This document shows positions 54,701-64,000 of a stretch of DNA of 64,000 bases, piece by piece; position 1 is the stretch's first letter, and each line of letters starts with the position of its first letter. The translations under genes were made by a program, and so were the position numbers. The DNA is from Aedes albopictus (lineage: Eukaryota; Arthropoda; Insecta; Diptera; Culicidae), in NCBI RefSeq assembly GCF_035046485.1, contig NC_085136.1, positions 81,547,734 to 81,611,733 on the forward strand. The letters are read 5' to 3'. Under the pieces are notes generated by a model. That model ran no database searches. It saw only the letters and a program-made list of their open reading frames with translations, and was not told where the DNA came from.

Positions 54701-57700
54701 GAATTCCCAGATAAATTCCCAGATAAATTGCCAGAAAAATCCCCGGAGGAATTCCCAGAAAATTCCCAGAATAATTCCCAGAGGAAATCCCAAAGGAAAT
54801 TTCAGAGGAATTTCCAAAGGAATTCCCAAAGAAATTTCCAAAGGAATTCCCAAAGGAATTTCCAAAGGAATTCCCAGAGGAATTCTCAGAGAAATTCCCA
54901 GAGAAATCCCCAGGGAAATTCCAAAAGAAATTCCCAGAGAAAATCCCAGAGGAATTCTCACAGGAATTCCCAGAGTAGTTTCCAGAGGAATTCCAAGAGT
55001 AATTTTCAGAGGAATTTCTGGAGGAATTTCAAGAGGAATTTTTACATTGTTTTCTAGAGGATTTTTCACAGGAATTCCCGGGGAAATCCTGGGAGGAGTT
55101 CACAAAAAATGTCCAGAGGAATTCCCAGTGGTATTTCCGGAGGAATTCCCAGAGAAATTTCTAAAAGAATTCCCAAAGGAATTCCCAAAGGATTTCCCAG
55201 AGAAAATCCCAGAAATTCCTGAGAAATTTCCAAAAGAATTTCTAGAGATTCCCGGAGAAATTCCTAGAGGAAATTATAGATGAATTTCCGGAGGACTTTC
55301 CAGAGGAATTTTTGACATATTTTTTTTTCAGAAATTTTCAGAAGAATTTCCTGAGGGATTCCCAAAGAAATTCACTTAGATTCCCGGAGAAATTCCCAGA
55401 GAAAATTCTAGAGAAATTACAGGAGGAATTTCCAGAGCAATTATTACAGGTAATTCTAGAGAAATTCTCAGCGGAACTCTTGGATTAATTCTGGGAGAAA
55501 TTCACAGAGGAATTCCCAGAGGAATTCCCAGAGGAATTTCCAGAGGAATTCCCAAAGGAATTCTCATAGGAATTCTAAGGAGATTTTCCAAAGAAATTCT
55601 TATAGGAATTTCCAAAGGAATTCCCAGAGCTTCCCGGAGATTCCCGGAGAAATTCCTAAAGGTATTTCCAGAAGAAATTCCACAGAAATTCCCAACGGAG
55701 TTCTTAGCGGAATTCTAATAGGAATTTCCAGAGGGATTTTCATAGGAATTCCCAGAGTAATTCCTAGAGATATTCCCAGATGAATTATCAGAATTTCCAG
55801 CGGATTCCAGAGAAATTCTCAGAGGGATTTCCAAAGAAAATTCCCAGAAAAATGCCTAGAGGAATTCTCAAAAGAATTCCCGGAGGAAATCACAGTGAAA
55901 TTGTTGGAGCTATTCCTAGAGGAATTCCCAGATGAATTCCCAGAGAAATTGCCAGAGAAATCCCCAGAGGACTTCTCAGAAAATTCCCAGAGGAAATCCC
56001 CAGAGTGTTTCCCAGAGAAATTCCCTAAGGAATTTCCAGAGGAATTCTCAGATAAGTGCCCAGAGAAATTCCCAGAGGATTTCTCAGAGGAATTCCCAGA
56101 GGAAATCCCCAGAGTATTTCCCAGAGGAATTCCCTAAGGAATTTCCAGAGGAATTCACAGAGAAATTCCCAAAGGAAATCCCAGAAGAACTCCCAGAAGG
56201 ATTATCAGAGGAATTACCAGAGGAACTCTCAGATGAATTCCAAGAGGAATTGCCAGAGGAATTCCCAGAGGAATTCCCGGAGGAATTCCTAGAGGAATTT
56301 CAGAGGAATTTCCGGAGGAATTTCAAGAGTAATTTTTACAGTATTTTCTAGAGGATTTCCCATAGGAGTACCCGGGGAAATCCTGGGAGGAATTCACAGA
56401 AGAATGTCTAGAGGAATTCCCAGTGGTATTTTCAGAGGAATTCCCAGAGAAATTTCTAAAAGAATAACCAAAGCAATTTCTACAGGAATTCTACAGGGAG
56501 GAATTCACAGAAGAATGTCTAGAGGAATTCCCAGTGGTATTTTCAGAGGAATTCCCGGAGAAATTTCTAAAAGAATTACCAAAGCAATTTCTACAGGATT
56601 TCCCAGAGAAAATCCCAGAAATTTCGCAGAAATTCCTGAGAAATTTCCAAAAGAATTTCCAGAGATTCCCGGAGAAATTTCTAGAGGAATTAATAGATGA
56701 ATTTCCGGAGGAATTTCCAGAGGAATTTTCGACATATTTTTTTTCAAAAATTTCCCGAAGAATTTCCCGACGAATTCCCAAAGAAATTCCCATAGATTCC
56801 CGGAGAAATTCCCAGAGAAAATTCTAGAGAAATTACAGGAGGAATTTCCAGAGCAATTATTAGAGGTTATTCTAGAGAAATTCTCCGCGGAGCTCTTGGA
56901 TTAGCTCTGGGAAAAATTCACAGAGGAATTCCCAGAGAAATTCCCAGAGGAATTCTCAGAGGAATTCTAAGGAGATTTTCCAAAGAAATTCTTATAGGAA
57001 TTTCCAAAGGAATTCCCAGAGCTTCCCGGAGATTCCCGGAGAAATTCCTAGAGGTATTTCCAGAAGAAACCCCACAGAAATTCCCAACGGAGTTCTTAGC
57101 GGAATTCTAATAGGAATTTCCAGAGGGATTTTCATAGGAATTCCCAGAGTAATTCCTAGAGATATTCCCAGAGGAATTCCCAGAGAAATTCCAAAAGAAA
57201 TTCCCAGAGTATTTCTCAGAGTAATTCCCAGAGTAATTCTCAGAGAAATTCCCAGTGGATTTTCAGATTAATTCCCAGAGAAATTTTCAGAGACATTCCC
57301 AGAGTAATTCCCAGAGGAATGACCATTGGAATTTTCAGAGGAATTCCCAGGAAAATTCCCAGACAAATTCCCAAAGGAATTCCCGGAGAAATTCCCAGAG
57401 GAATTCCCCGAGGAATTCTCAGAGGAATTCCCAGAGGAAATCCCCAGAGTATTTCCCAGAGGAATTCCCTAAGGAATTTCCAGAGGAATTCTCAGATAAA
57501 TTCCCAGAAAAATTCCCAGAGAAATTCCCAGATGAATTCCCATAGAAATTTCCAGAGAAATTCCCAGAGGAATTCCCAGAGTAATTTCCAGAATAATTCC
57601 CAGAGTAATTTCCAGAGGAATTCCCACAGGAATTCTCAGAGAAATTCCCAGAAAAATTCCTAGAGGAATTCCCAAAGAAATTCCCAGAAAAAGAAATTCC

Positions 57701-59315
57701 CTGTGGAATTCTCAGAGGAATTTCCAGAATAATTCCCAGAGGAATTCTCAGAGTAATTCCCACAGTTATTTCCAAATAAATTCCCTGAGTAATTCCCAGA
57801 GTATTTCCCAGAATAATTCCCAGAGTAATTCTCAGAGAAATTCCCAGTGGATTTTTTAGATTAATTCCCAGAGAAATTTTCAGAGACATTCCCAGAGTAA
57901 TTCCCAGAGGAATGACCATTGGAATTTTCAGAGGAATTCCCAGGAAAATTCCCAGACAAATTCCCAAAGGAATTTCCGGAGTAATTCCCAGAGGAATTCC
58001 CCGAGGAATTCTCAGAGGAATTCCCAGAGGAAATCCCCAGAGTATTTCCCAGAGGAATTCCCTAAGGAATTTCCAGAGGAATTCTCAGATAAATTCCCAG
58101 AAAAATTCCCAGAGAAATTCCCAGAGAAATTCCCAGAGAAATTCCCAGAGAAATTCCCAGAGTAATTTCCAGAATAATTCCCAGAGTAATTTCCAACGGA
58201 ATTCCCACAGGAATTCTCAGAGAAATTCCCAGAAAAATTCCTAGAGGAATTCCCAAAGAAATTCCCAGAAAAAGAAATTCCCAAAGAAATTCCCAGATAA
58301 AGAAATTCCCTGTGGAATTCTCAGAGGAATTTCCAGAATAATTCCCAGAGGAATTCTCAGAGGAATTCCCCCAGGAATTTCCTGAGGAATTTCCCCAGGA
58401 ATTCCCAGAGAATTTTTAAGAAAAATTCCCAGAGTAATTCCCAGAGGAGTTCTCAGAGGAATTCCCAGAGCTATTTCCAGAGCTATTCCCAGAGAAATTC
58501 CCAGAGTAATTCTCAGAGAAATTCCCAGTGGATTTTTCAGATTAATTCCCAGAGAAATTTTCAGAGACATTCCCAGAATAATTCCCAGAGGAATGACTAT
58601 TGGAATTTTCAGAGGAATTCCCAGGAAAATTCCCAGACAAATTCCCAAAGGAATGCCCGGAGTAATTCCCAGAGGAATTCCCAGAGGAATTCTCAGAGGA
58701 ATTCCCTGAGGAATTCCAAGAGGATTTTTTAAAGGAACTTTTACATGAATTTCTTAAGGAATTCCCAGAGAAATTCTCAGAGGAAATCCCAAAGCAGTTC
58801 CCAGAGGAAGTCCCAGAGGTGTTACCGAAGGATTTCCCACAAGAATGCCCAGAGGGATTCGCAGCGGAATTCCCATATGAATTTCCAACGGAATTCTCAG
58901 TGGAATTTCCCGAGGAATTCTCAGAGGAATTCCCAGAGAAATTCCCAGAGAAATTCCCAGAGAAATTCCCAAAGAAATGCCTGGAGGAATTCCCAGAGGC
59001 ATTCCTGGAGAAACTCTTAGAGGAATTTACAGAGAATTTTCAAAGAAATTTCCAAAGAAATTTTCAAAAGAATTCCCAAAGGAGTTCTCGAAGGAATTTC
59101 CAAAGAAATTCCCAGAGAATGTTTCAAAAGAATTTCCAGGGGGATTTGAAGACGAATTCCAGAGAAACTCTCAGAGGAATAAAGAAAAGAGTTTCCGGAG
59201 GAATTTACAGTGGAATTTCCAGAGGAGTTGCCAAAGCAATTCCCAGAAGAATGCCCAGAGGAATTCACAGAGGAATTCCCAGAAAAATTCCAAGAGGAAT
59301 ATCTTAAGGATTTTC

Positions 59316-60043
59316 CGAAGGATCTTATTAGCTATCTTATTGGTATTTGAGTAGTCTCCAGACTAAGTACGACGTAGTATTAGGGATGTTAAGGGCATCA
59401 ACGGTGCTAGAACTGGGCTTCGTCGATAGTGGTAGGAGTACGAGAACTTATTGCAGAGAAAACAGTAGTGTCATCAATCTATGGTCATAAGGTGCTTTGA
59501 AACTTCTACAATGGCTGTTTACAACATTTGCTTTTCTATTCTGGTGCCGGTGAAACATTTGGATAGGACATTCATATGGAACAAACAGCACACTGGTGTT
59601 GCTTCTCTCAGCGTTGTTGTGTCGGGAGAGGTTTAAGCCACATCTAAAACACACACTTAATACAGGATAGGTGGAATGCTTCGACGGAAGCAGGAAGAAA
59701 TTCGGAAGCCAATATCCAGTAGTCGGATCACAACACTTTGTGCAGATATTCAATCGTTCTTCAGGTGGATAGGGTAGATATGAAGGAAGATTACTATCAA
59801 CTACAAGTACGTGTTCAAAAGGGAAGAATGAAGGTTATCAGCGGAGAAATGGTAGATACAGCGCACTGAAGGATAGGAATGAAATGCGTTGAAAGCTGCA
59901 AAGACTTCAAGAAAAATGTTGTAGTTTTTGGCAGTCGTTTCAGATTTCAGTAAAACCAATTCAGAGGAGTGGGAAGAGGAAGGACTAGTAGAGATAGAGT
60001 AATACTGGTTAATGCTTGAGAGACTTGAGAGGTTAGTTTGAGG
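59316..60043. other. region downstream of gene C, no gene supported
   Basis: Unique DNA between the minisatellite and the gene C stop codon. It probably includes the 3' untranslated region of gene C. The one moderately long frame on the minus strand (59448-59753) has no recognisable domain and no splice context. Confidence 0.45.
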
Positions 60044-60363
60044 TTAAGTTGAACTGATTGCATGTCGAATCGGTTTTTGGTTTGATTTGCTTAGAAAGGT
60101 AAGATTAATCATATGTTTGTCTGTCTTACGTCGAGGAGGGGGCCGTAATAGATCATCTAATGAAAATGTTCTAGCGGTTGCCCCTCCAACTTGCTGAGGG
60201 CTGCTGAGGCTCAATATGGATGGTTTTCTAATACCCAAACGTCCGAAGATGGTCCGATGCGTCGCAGGGGTGGTGGCCGTTGACGATGGGACCGTTCCGA
60301 CGGCCGTTGCCTGGAGCTGCTCCCGAAGGGCCGTATTCAGGTGATGTGGCGGGAAGTTCGTGG
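60044..60363 (-). CDS. gene C, terminal exon (cytoplasmic tail)
   Basis: Using the 58-nt intron 60364-60421 (GTAGGA...TTCCACAG, with TACTAAT branch-like sequence), the frame enters TNFPPHHLNTALREQLQATA. It continues through RTIFGRLGIRKPSILSLSSP and TFSLDDLLRPPPRRK to a TAA at 60044. Without splicing, or with a 39-nt frame-preserving alternative, a different short tail would end at 60228. The 58-nt choice has a normal insect intron length and gives a longer, structured-looking tail. Confidence 0.72.
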
Positions 60364-63300
60364 CTGTGGAATGAAGACGGATCATTAGTATTTCTAATAA
60401 ACGCTTCAAATTGAATCCTACGTCTGTTTCGATGCGCCTCATCGGCCAGAAGCTTCTCGATCTTCTCCGGGAAGTGTCGCTTGGCGCACCAGACCAGTCC
60501 AATGACGGCCAGCACCACAAATACCGTGATCAGACCCAGCCAGAACGGTTCCTGTAGCATCCGTTCTGACAGCGGCTTGTACGGGATATGCATCATTCGT
60601 TTCTCGCAGCGGGGTCCTTCCCACCAGGCGTGACACCGGCAGAAGTACCCCCCGTTCTTCGGGTGACACTCGCCTCGGCCCTCGCAAGGGTTATCTTCGC
60701 AAGGTTTCGGCTTTTCATCGCACCGTTTGCCCATATAGCCGGGCTGGCAGTGGCACTTGAAGCTGGATTGTGTCAATTCGCATTTGCCGAAGTAGCACGG
60801 CTCTAGTTCGCACATCGTCAGCCCGCAGAAGCGACCCGTGAAGTGACCACGGCACTGGCAAACGCCACGATCGTCCTTCTGCATGAAGCATTTGCCACCG
60901 GATTGGCACGGGTTTGGCTTACAGCTTTCGACCCACTCGTCCTCGTTGGTGATCAGTTTCATCTTGTAGCCGATGTCGTTCTGAAGCCGGATGGTGGCGT
61001 TGAGCCGAATGCCCATACCCTGGACGTTCCGCTGACGGATGTGCAGGGTGTTCAGGTAGGACGTGATGTAGATCGGAGCCGGTTTGGCCAGGTTGTTCTC
61101 GATGAGTTTGTACTCGGCCGAATAGGCCTTGGAGGCGGATGCGTTCGGATGATTGAGTTCACACAGGTGCCACAGCGTTCCATTCTTGTCTGCGTAGTTG
61201 TCGAAGATCTGCAATAAACAAGAGACAATGAGAATTTAGATTGGATTTGGATTTGGATTGGATTTGGATTGGATTTGGATTGGATTTGGATTGGATTTGG
61301 ATTGGATTTGGATTGGATTTGGATTGGATTTGGATTGGATTTGGGTTGGATTTGGATTGGATTTGGATTGGATTTGGATTGGATTTGGATTGGATTTGGA
61401 TTGGATTTGGATTGGATTTGGATTGGATTTGGATTGGATTTGGATTGGATTTGGATTGGATTTGGATTGGATTTGGATTGGATTTGGATTGGATTTGGAT
61501 TGGATTTGGATTGGATTTGGATTGGATTGGATTTGGATTGGATTTGGGTTGGATTTGGGTATGGATTTGGATTGGGATTGGATTGGATTTGGATTGGATA
61601 TGGATTGGATTTGGATTGGATTTGGATTGGATTGGATTTGGATTGGATTTGGGTTGGATTTGGGTTTGGATTCTGATTGGGATTGGATTGGATTTGGATT
61701 GGATATGGATTGGATTTGGATTGGATATGGATTGGATTTGGATTGGATTTGGGTTGGATTTGGATTGGATTTGGATTGGATATGGATTGGATTTGGATTG
61801 GATTTGAATTGGATTTGGATTGGATTTGGATTGGATTTGGATTGGATTTGGATTGGATTTGGATTGGATTTGGATTGGATTTGGATTGGATTTGGATTGG
61901 ATTTGGATTGGATTTGGATTGGATTTGGATTGGATTTGGATTGGATTTGGATTGGATTTGGATTGGATTTGGATTGGATTTGGATTGGATTTGGATTGGA
62001 TTTGGATTGGATTGGATTTGGATTGGATTTGGATTGGATTTGGATTGGATTTGGATTGGATTTGGATTGGATTTGGATTGGATTTGGATTGGATTTGGAT
62101 TGGATTTGGATTGGATTTGGATTGGATTTGGATTGGATTTGGATTGGATTTGGATTGGATTTGGATTGGATTTGGATTGGATTTGGATTGGATTTGGATT
62201 GGATTTGGATTGGATTTGGATTGGATTTGGATTGGATTTGGATTGGATTTGGATTGGATTTGGATTGGATTTGGATTGGATTTGGATTGGATTTGGATTG
62301 GATTTGGATTGGATTTGGATTGGATTTGGATTGGATTTGGATTGGATTTGGATTGGATTGGATTTGGATTGGATTTGGATTGGATTTGGATTGGATTTGG
62401 ATTGGATTTGGATTGGATTTGGATTGGATTTGGATTGGATTTGGATTGGATTTGGATTGGATTTGGATTGGATTTGGATTGGATTTGGATTGGATTTGGA
62501 TTGGATTTGGATTGGATTTGGATTGGATTTGGATTGGATTTGGATTGGATTTGGATTGGATTTGGATTGGATTTGAATTGGATTTGGATTGGATTTGGAT
62601 TGGATTTGGATTGGATTTGGGTTGGATTTGGATTGGATTTGGATTGGATTTGGATTGGATTTGGATTGGATTTGGATTGGATTTGGATTGGATTTGGATT
62701 GGATTTGGATTGGATTTGGATTGGATTTGGATTGGATTTGGATTGGATTTGGATTGGATTTGGATTGGATTTGGATTGGATTTGGATTGGATTTGGATTG
62801 GATTTGGATTGGATTAGGATTGGATTTGGATTGGATTTGGATTGGATTTGGAATGGATTGGATTTGGATTGGATTTGGATTGGATTTGGATTGGATTTGG
62901 ATTGGATTTGGATTGGATTTGGATTGGATTTGGATTGGATTTGGATTGGATTTGGATTGGATTTGGATTGGATTTGGATTGGATTTGGATTGGATTTGGA
63001 TTGGATTTGGATTGGATTTGGATTGGATTTGGATTGGATTTGGATTTGGATTGGGTTTGGATTGGATTTGAATTGGATTTGAATTGGATTTGGATTGGAT
63101 TTGGATTGGATTGGATTGAATTGGATCTTACATTGATTTTAAAATCGGTTTGACTGGGCTTAAACTTGCTCTGGATTGACCTTGGAGTGTTTAGGGAATA
63201 ACTTTGTTAATGATATGGATTGCTTTCAGAGTGGCTTTGGATTGGCCCTAAATTGGTCATTGAATGGCTTTAAATAGTCTAGGTTTGCCTTTGTATAAGC

Positions 63301-64000
63301 TCTGACTTTGAGGTGGCTCCAAATCAATCTCAATTTGGTTTCAATTTTGCTGTGGCTTTGCAAGTGGGTAAGCTTTGAACTTATTCTTAAGTGGCTTTGG
63401 ATTGGTTTTAAAAAGGCTTTAAATTGGTCTTGAATTGGCTGTAATATTACTTCGAAGAGGTTTTCGATGGATTTTTTGAAAAACAGTAGATTGATTTTAT
63501 GAATGGTTTGGATTTTGATTTGGTTTTGGGTAGGTCATGGAGTGATTTTAAAATGGCCTTTGATTGGCCTAGTATTGGTATTAAAATGGCTGTGAATTGG
63601 CATTGCGATTCGCTGAAGTTCATGAAGATGTGAAAACAAGCAAACTTACCTCAATGAATCCACTTTTGTGGCATCCATGTTCGCTGAACCCCACTCCATG
63701 GAGTTCCAGCAGTATCACATCCCCCAGAGGTGCTATCAGGTGTTGGGTAAAGTCAATCTCGTACGGCATCGACTGCGGGTAGTTCAGGTAGAACATGTTA
63801 CCGTTCGTCCTGTTTCCCAGATGGATGGACCTGTGCTCCGCCGCTGAACTCACTGGAAAGTCATTGAACAGTCACATTCATCGTTACAAAGACGTCAACC
63901 TAATCTCTACTTACTGGTCTTGAACGTCGCATGGAAGCCTTTCCCCCGAGGAAGCGTCCCTGTCTTCAGCCGCACCACCAGTCGTTCACCCTTGCTCAAG
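60044..64000 (-). CDS. gene C: CUB/EGF-like single-pass transmembrane protein, 3' part
   Basis: Four exons on the minus strand join in phase: (64000)-63915, 63852-63650, 61208-60422 and 60363-60044. The product has the end of one CUB domain (GKGFHATFKT) and a full CUB domain (GNMFYLNYPQSMPYEIDFTQ onward). Three EGF-like repeats of six cysteines each follow (from CKPNPCQSGGKC, CELEPCYFGKC and CEDNPCEGRGEC). A transmembrane helix (FWLGLITVFVVLAVIGLVWC), a basic stop-transfer and a cytoplasmic tail come last. It is therefore a cell-surface protein for adhesion or ligand binding; the ligand is unknown. I do not recognise a named orthologue. The gene continues beyond the window. Confidence 0.88.
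60422..61208 (-). CDS. gene C, exon with second half of CUB, three EGF repeats and membrane helix
   Basis: Acceptor TTTATTGCAG precedes 61208. The exon starts IFDNYADKNGTLWHLCE, completing the CUB domain, and continues through a linker to the three EGF-like repeats. The 20-residue hydrophobic helix and CAKRHFPEKIEKLLADEAHR complete it. EGF cysteine spacing is complete in all three repeats. The exon ends in phase 1. Confidence 0.9.
61239..63125. repeat. 11-bp array (GGATTTGGATT)n within a gene C intron
   Basis: About 1.9 kb, roughly 170 copies, of GGATTTGGATT with very few changes (single G or A substitutions and occasional 5-6-bp drop-outs near 61525, 61580, 61630, 62010 and 62355). It lies wholly inside the 2,441-nt intron 61209-63649 that splits the CUB domain. 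The 33-bp reading period (DLDWIWIGFGL) is open in all three plus frames. The frames are artefacts and are antisense to the gene. Confidence 0.97.
63126..63645. repeat. degenerate edge of the 11-bp array
   Basis: Words such as GGATTGGCTTTAAA and TTGGATTGG recur with heavy divergence up to the donor site at 63644-63649. This is probably the older, decayed flank of the same tandem repeat. Confidence 0.6.
63650..63852 (-). CDS. gene C, exon with first half of the complete CUB domain
   Basis: Acceptor GACTTTCCAG precedes 63852 and donor GTAAGT begins at 63649. It encodes SSAAEHRSIHLGNRTNGNMF and then LNYPQSMPYEIDFTQHLIAP through HKSGFIE. It enters in phase 1 from the upstream exon and ends in phase 0. 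NRT is a potential N-glycosylation site, fitting an extracellular location. Confidence 0.88.
63915..64000 (-). CDS. gene C, partial exon (end of an upstream CUB-like domain)
   Basis: The frame reads SKGERLVVRLKTGTLPRGKG then FHATFKT up to donor GTAAGT at 63914. The ending FHATF is typical of the last CUB strand (G-F-A-Y). The intron to the next exon is 62 nt. The exon runs off the right edge. Confidence 0.8.

Larger units (their letters stand above)
50390..59315. repeat. third 12-mer minisatellite block with kilobase-scale tandem duplications
   Basis: The units CCAGAGGAATTC and CCAGAGAAATTC and variants fill the region, apart from a foldback at 50918-51733. A rare word ending TTCTTAGCGG appears at about 53312, 54462, 55695 and 57087, giving spacings of about 1150, 1233 and 1392 bp. 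Another marker, GAATGACCATTGG, is at 57317 and 57910, with a variant at 58591 (593 and 681 bp). Larger segments have therefore been tandemly duplicated on top of the 12-bp period. Long open frames on both strands are artefacts. Confidence 0.93.

Noticed and set aside
51731..59354. Long frames in the third minisatellite block (NSQRNSQRN, EFPEEFPEE, GIPLGIPLG)
   Set aside because: Repeat artefacts, as above. Both strands are open over the same bases.
60228..60363. Unspliced C-terminus of gene C ending DHLRTFGY
   Set aside because: It needs read-through of a 58-nt intron with good donor, branch-like and acceptor sequences. It is kept only as a possible alternative isoform.
61258..62817. 519-codon plus-strand frame (DLDWIWIGFGL repeats)
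   Set aside because: An 11-bp unit without stops is open in all three plus frames, lies in an intron of the opposite-strand gene, and has no start context.
1..64000. Endogenous viral element (flavivirus- or rhabdovirus-like), often found in Aedes
   Set aside because: No frame shows polymerase, nucleoprotein or glycoprotein signatures. All retroviral-type domains seen belong to LTR retrotransposons.

Overview
The window is nuclear DNA from a mosquito, most probably a culicine of the genus Aedes. The evidence is a Feilai-type tRNA-derived SINE, many inverted-repeat MITEs, BEL/Pao, gypsy, copia, R1-like and other non-LTR retrotransposon fragments, and insect-type split genes with both 39-66 nt and >10 kb introns. 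No prokaryotic organisation is present. Nearly every long open frame lies in tandem repeats whose unit (12 bp, or 11 bp read as 33) lacks stop codons, so those frames are artefacts.

Layout. 1-2.4 kb: 12/24-bp minisatellite with GAATTC cores. 2.4-4.1 kb: its degenerate relatives. 4.2-9.6 kb: a tRNA-derived SINE and two copies of a composite repeat that ends in a larger tandem array, with AT-rich DNA between. 9.6-18.4 kb: a second 12-mer block, which includes a 262-bp higher-order repeat. 18.4-20.6 kb: featureless DNA and a LINE fragment. 20.9-49.5 kb: one split gene on the minus strand (gene B here). Its two giant introns (10.2 and 13.5 kb) are filled with decayed repeats, LINEs, MITEs, BEL/Pao pieces and foldback elements. 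50.4-59.3 kb: a third 12-mer block broken by an 816-bp foldback. 60.0-64.0 kb: the 3' part of a minus-strand gene (gene C) for a CUB/EGF transmembrane protein. One of its introns holds a nearly pure 11-bp array of about 1.9 kb.

Both genes were assembled by eye from splice sites and matching intron phases. Gene C encodes the end of one CUB domain, a complete CUB domain, three EGF-like repeats, a transmembrane helix and a cytoplasmic tail, so it is a cell-surface protein. Gene B encodes at least about 1,200 residues, mostly Ser/Pro-rich and probably disordered, with a few helical islands; I do not recognise its family. Both genes run past what can be seen: gene C off the right edge, gene B because its 5'-most visible exon starts within a codon.

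The most striking property is tandem-repeat turnover. Diverged descendants of one 12-bp unit occupy roughly a third of the window in separate blocks and show at least two higher-order periodicities. Many transposon insertions can be ordered in time because target-site duplications, or exact restoration of a host frame, are still visible.
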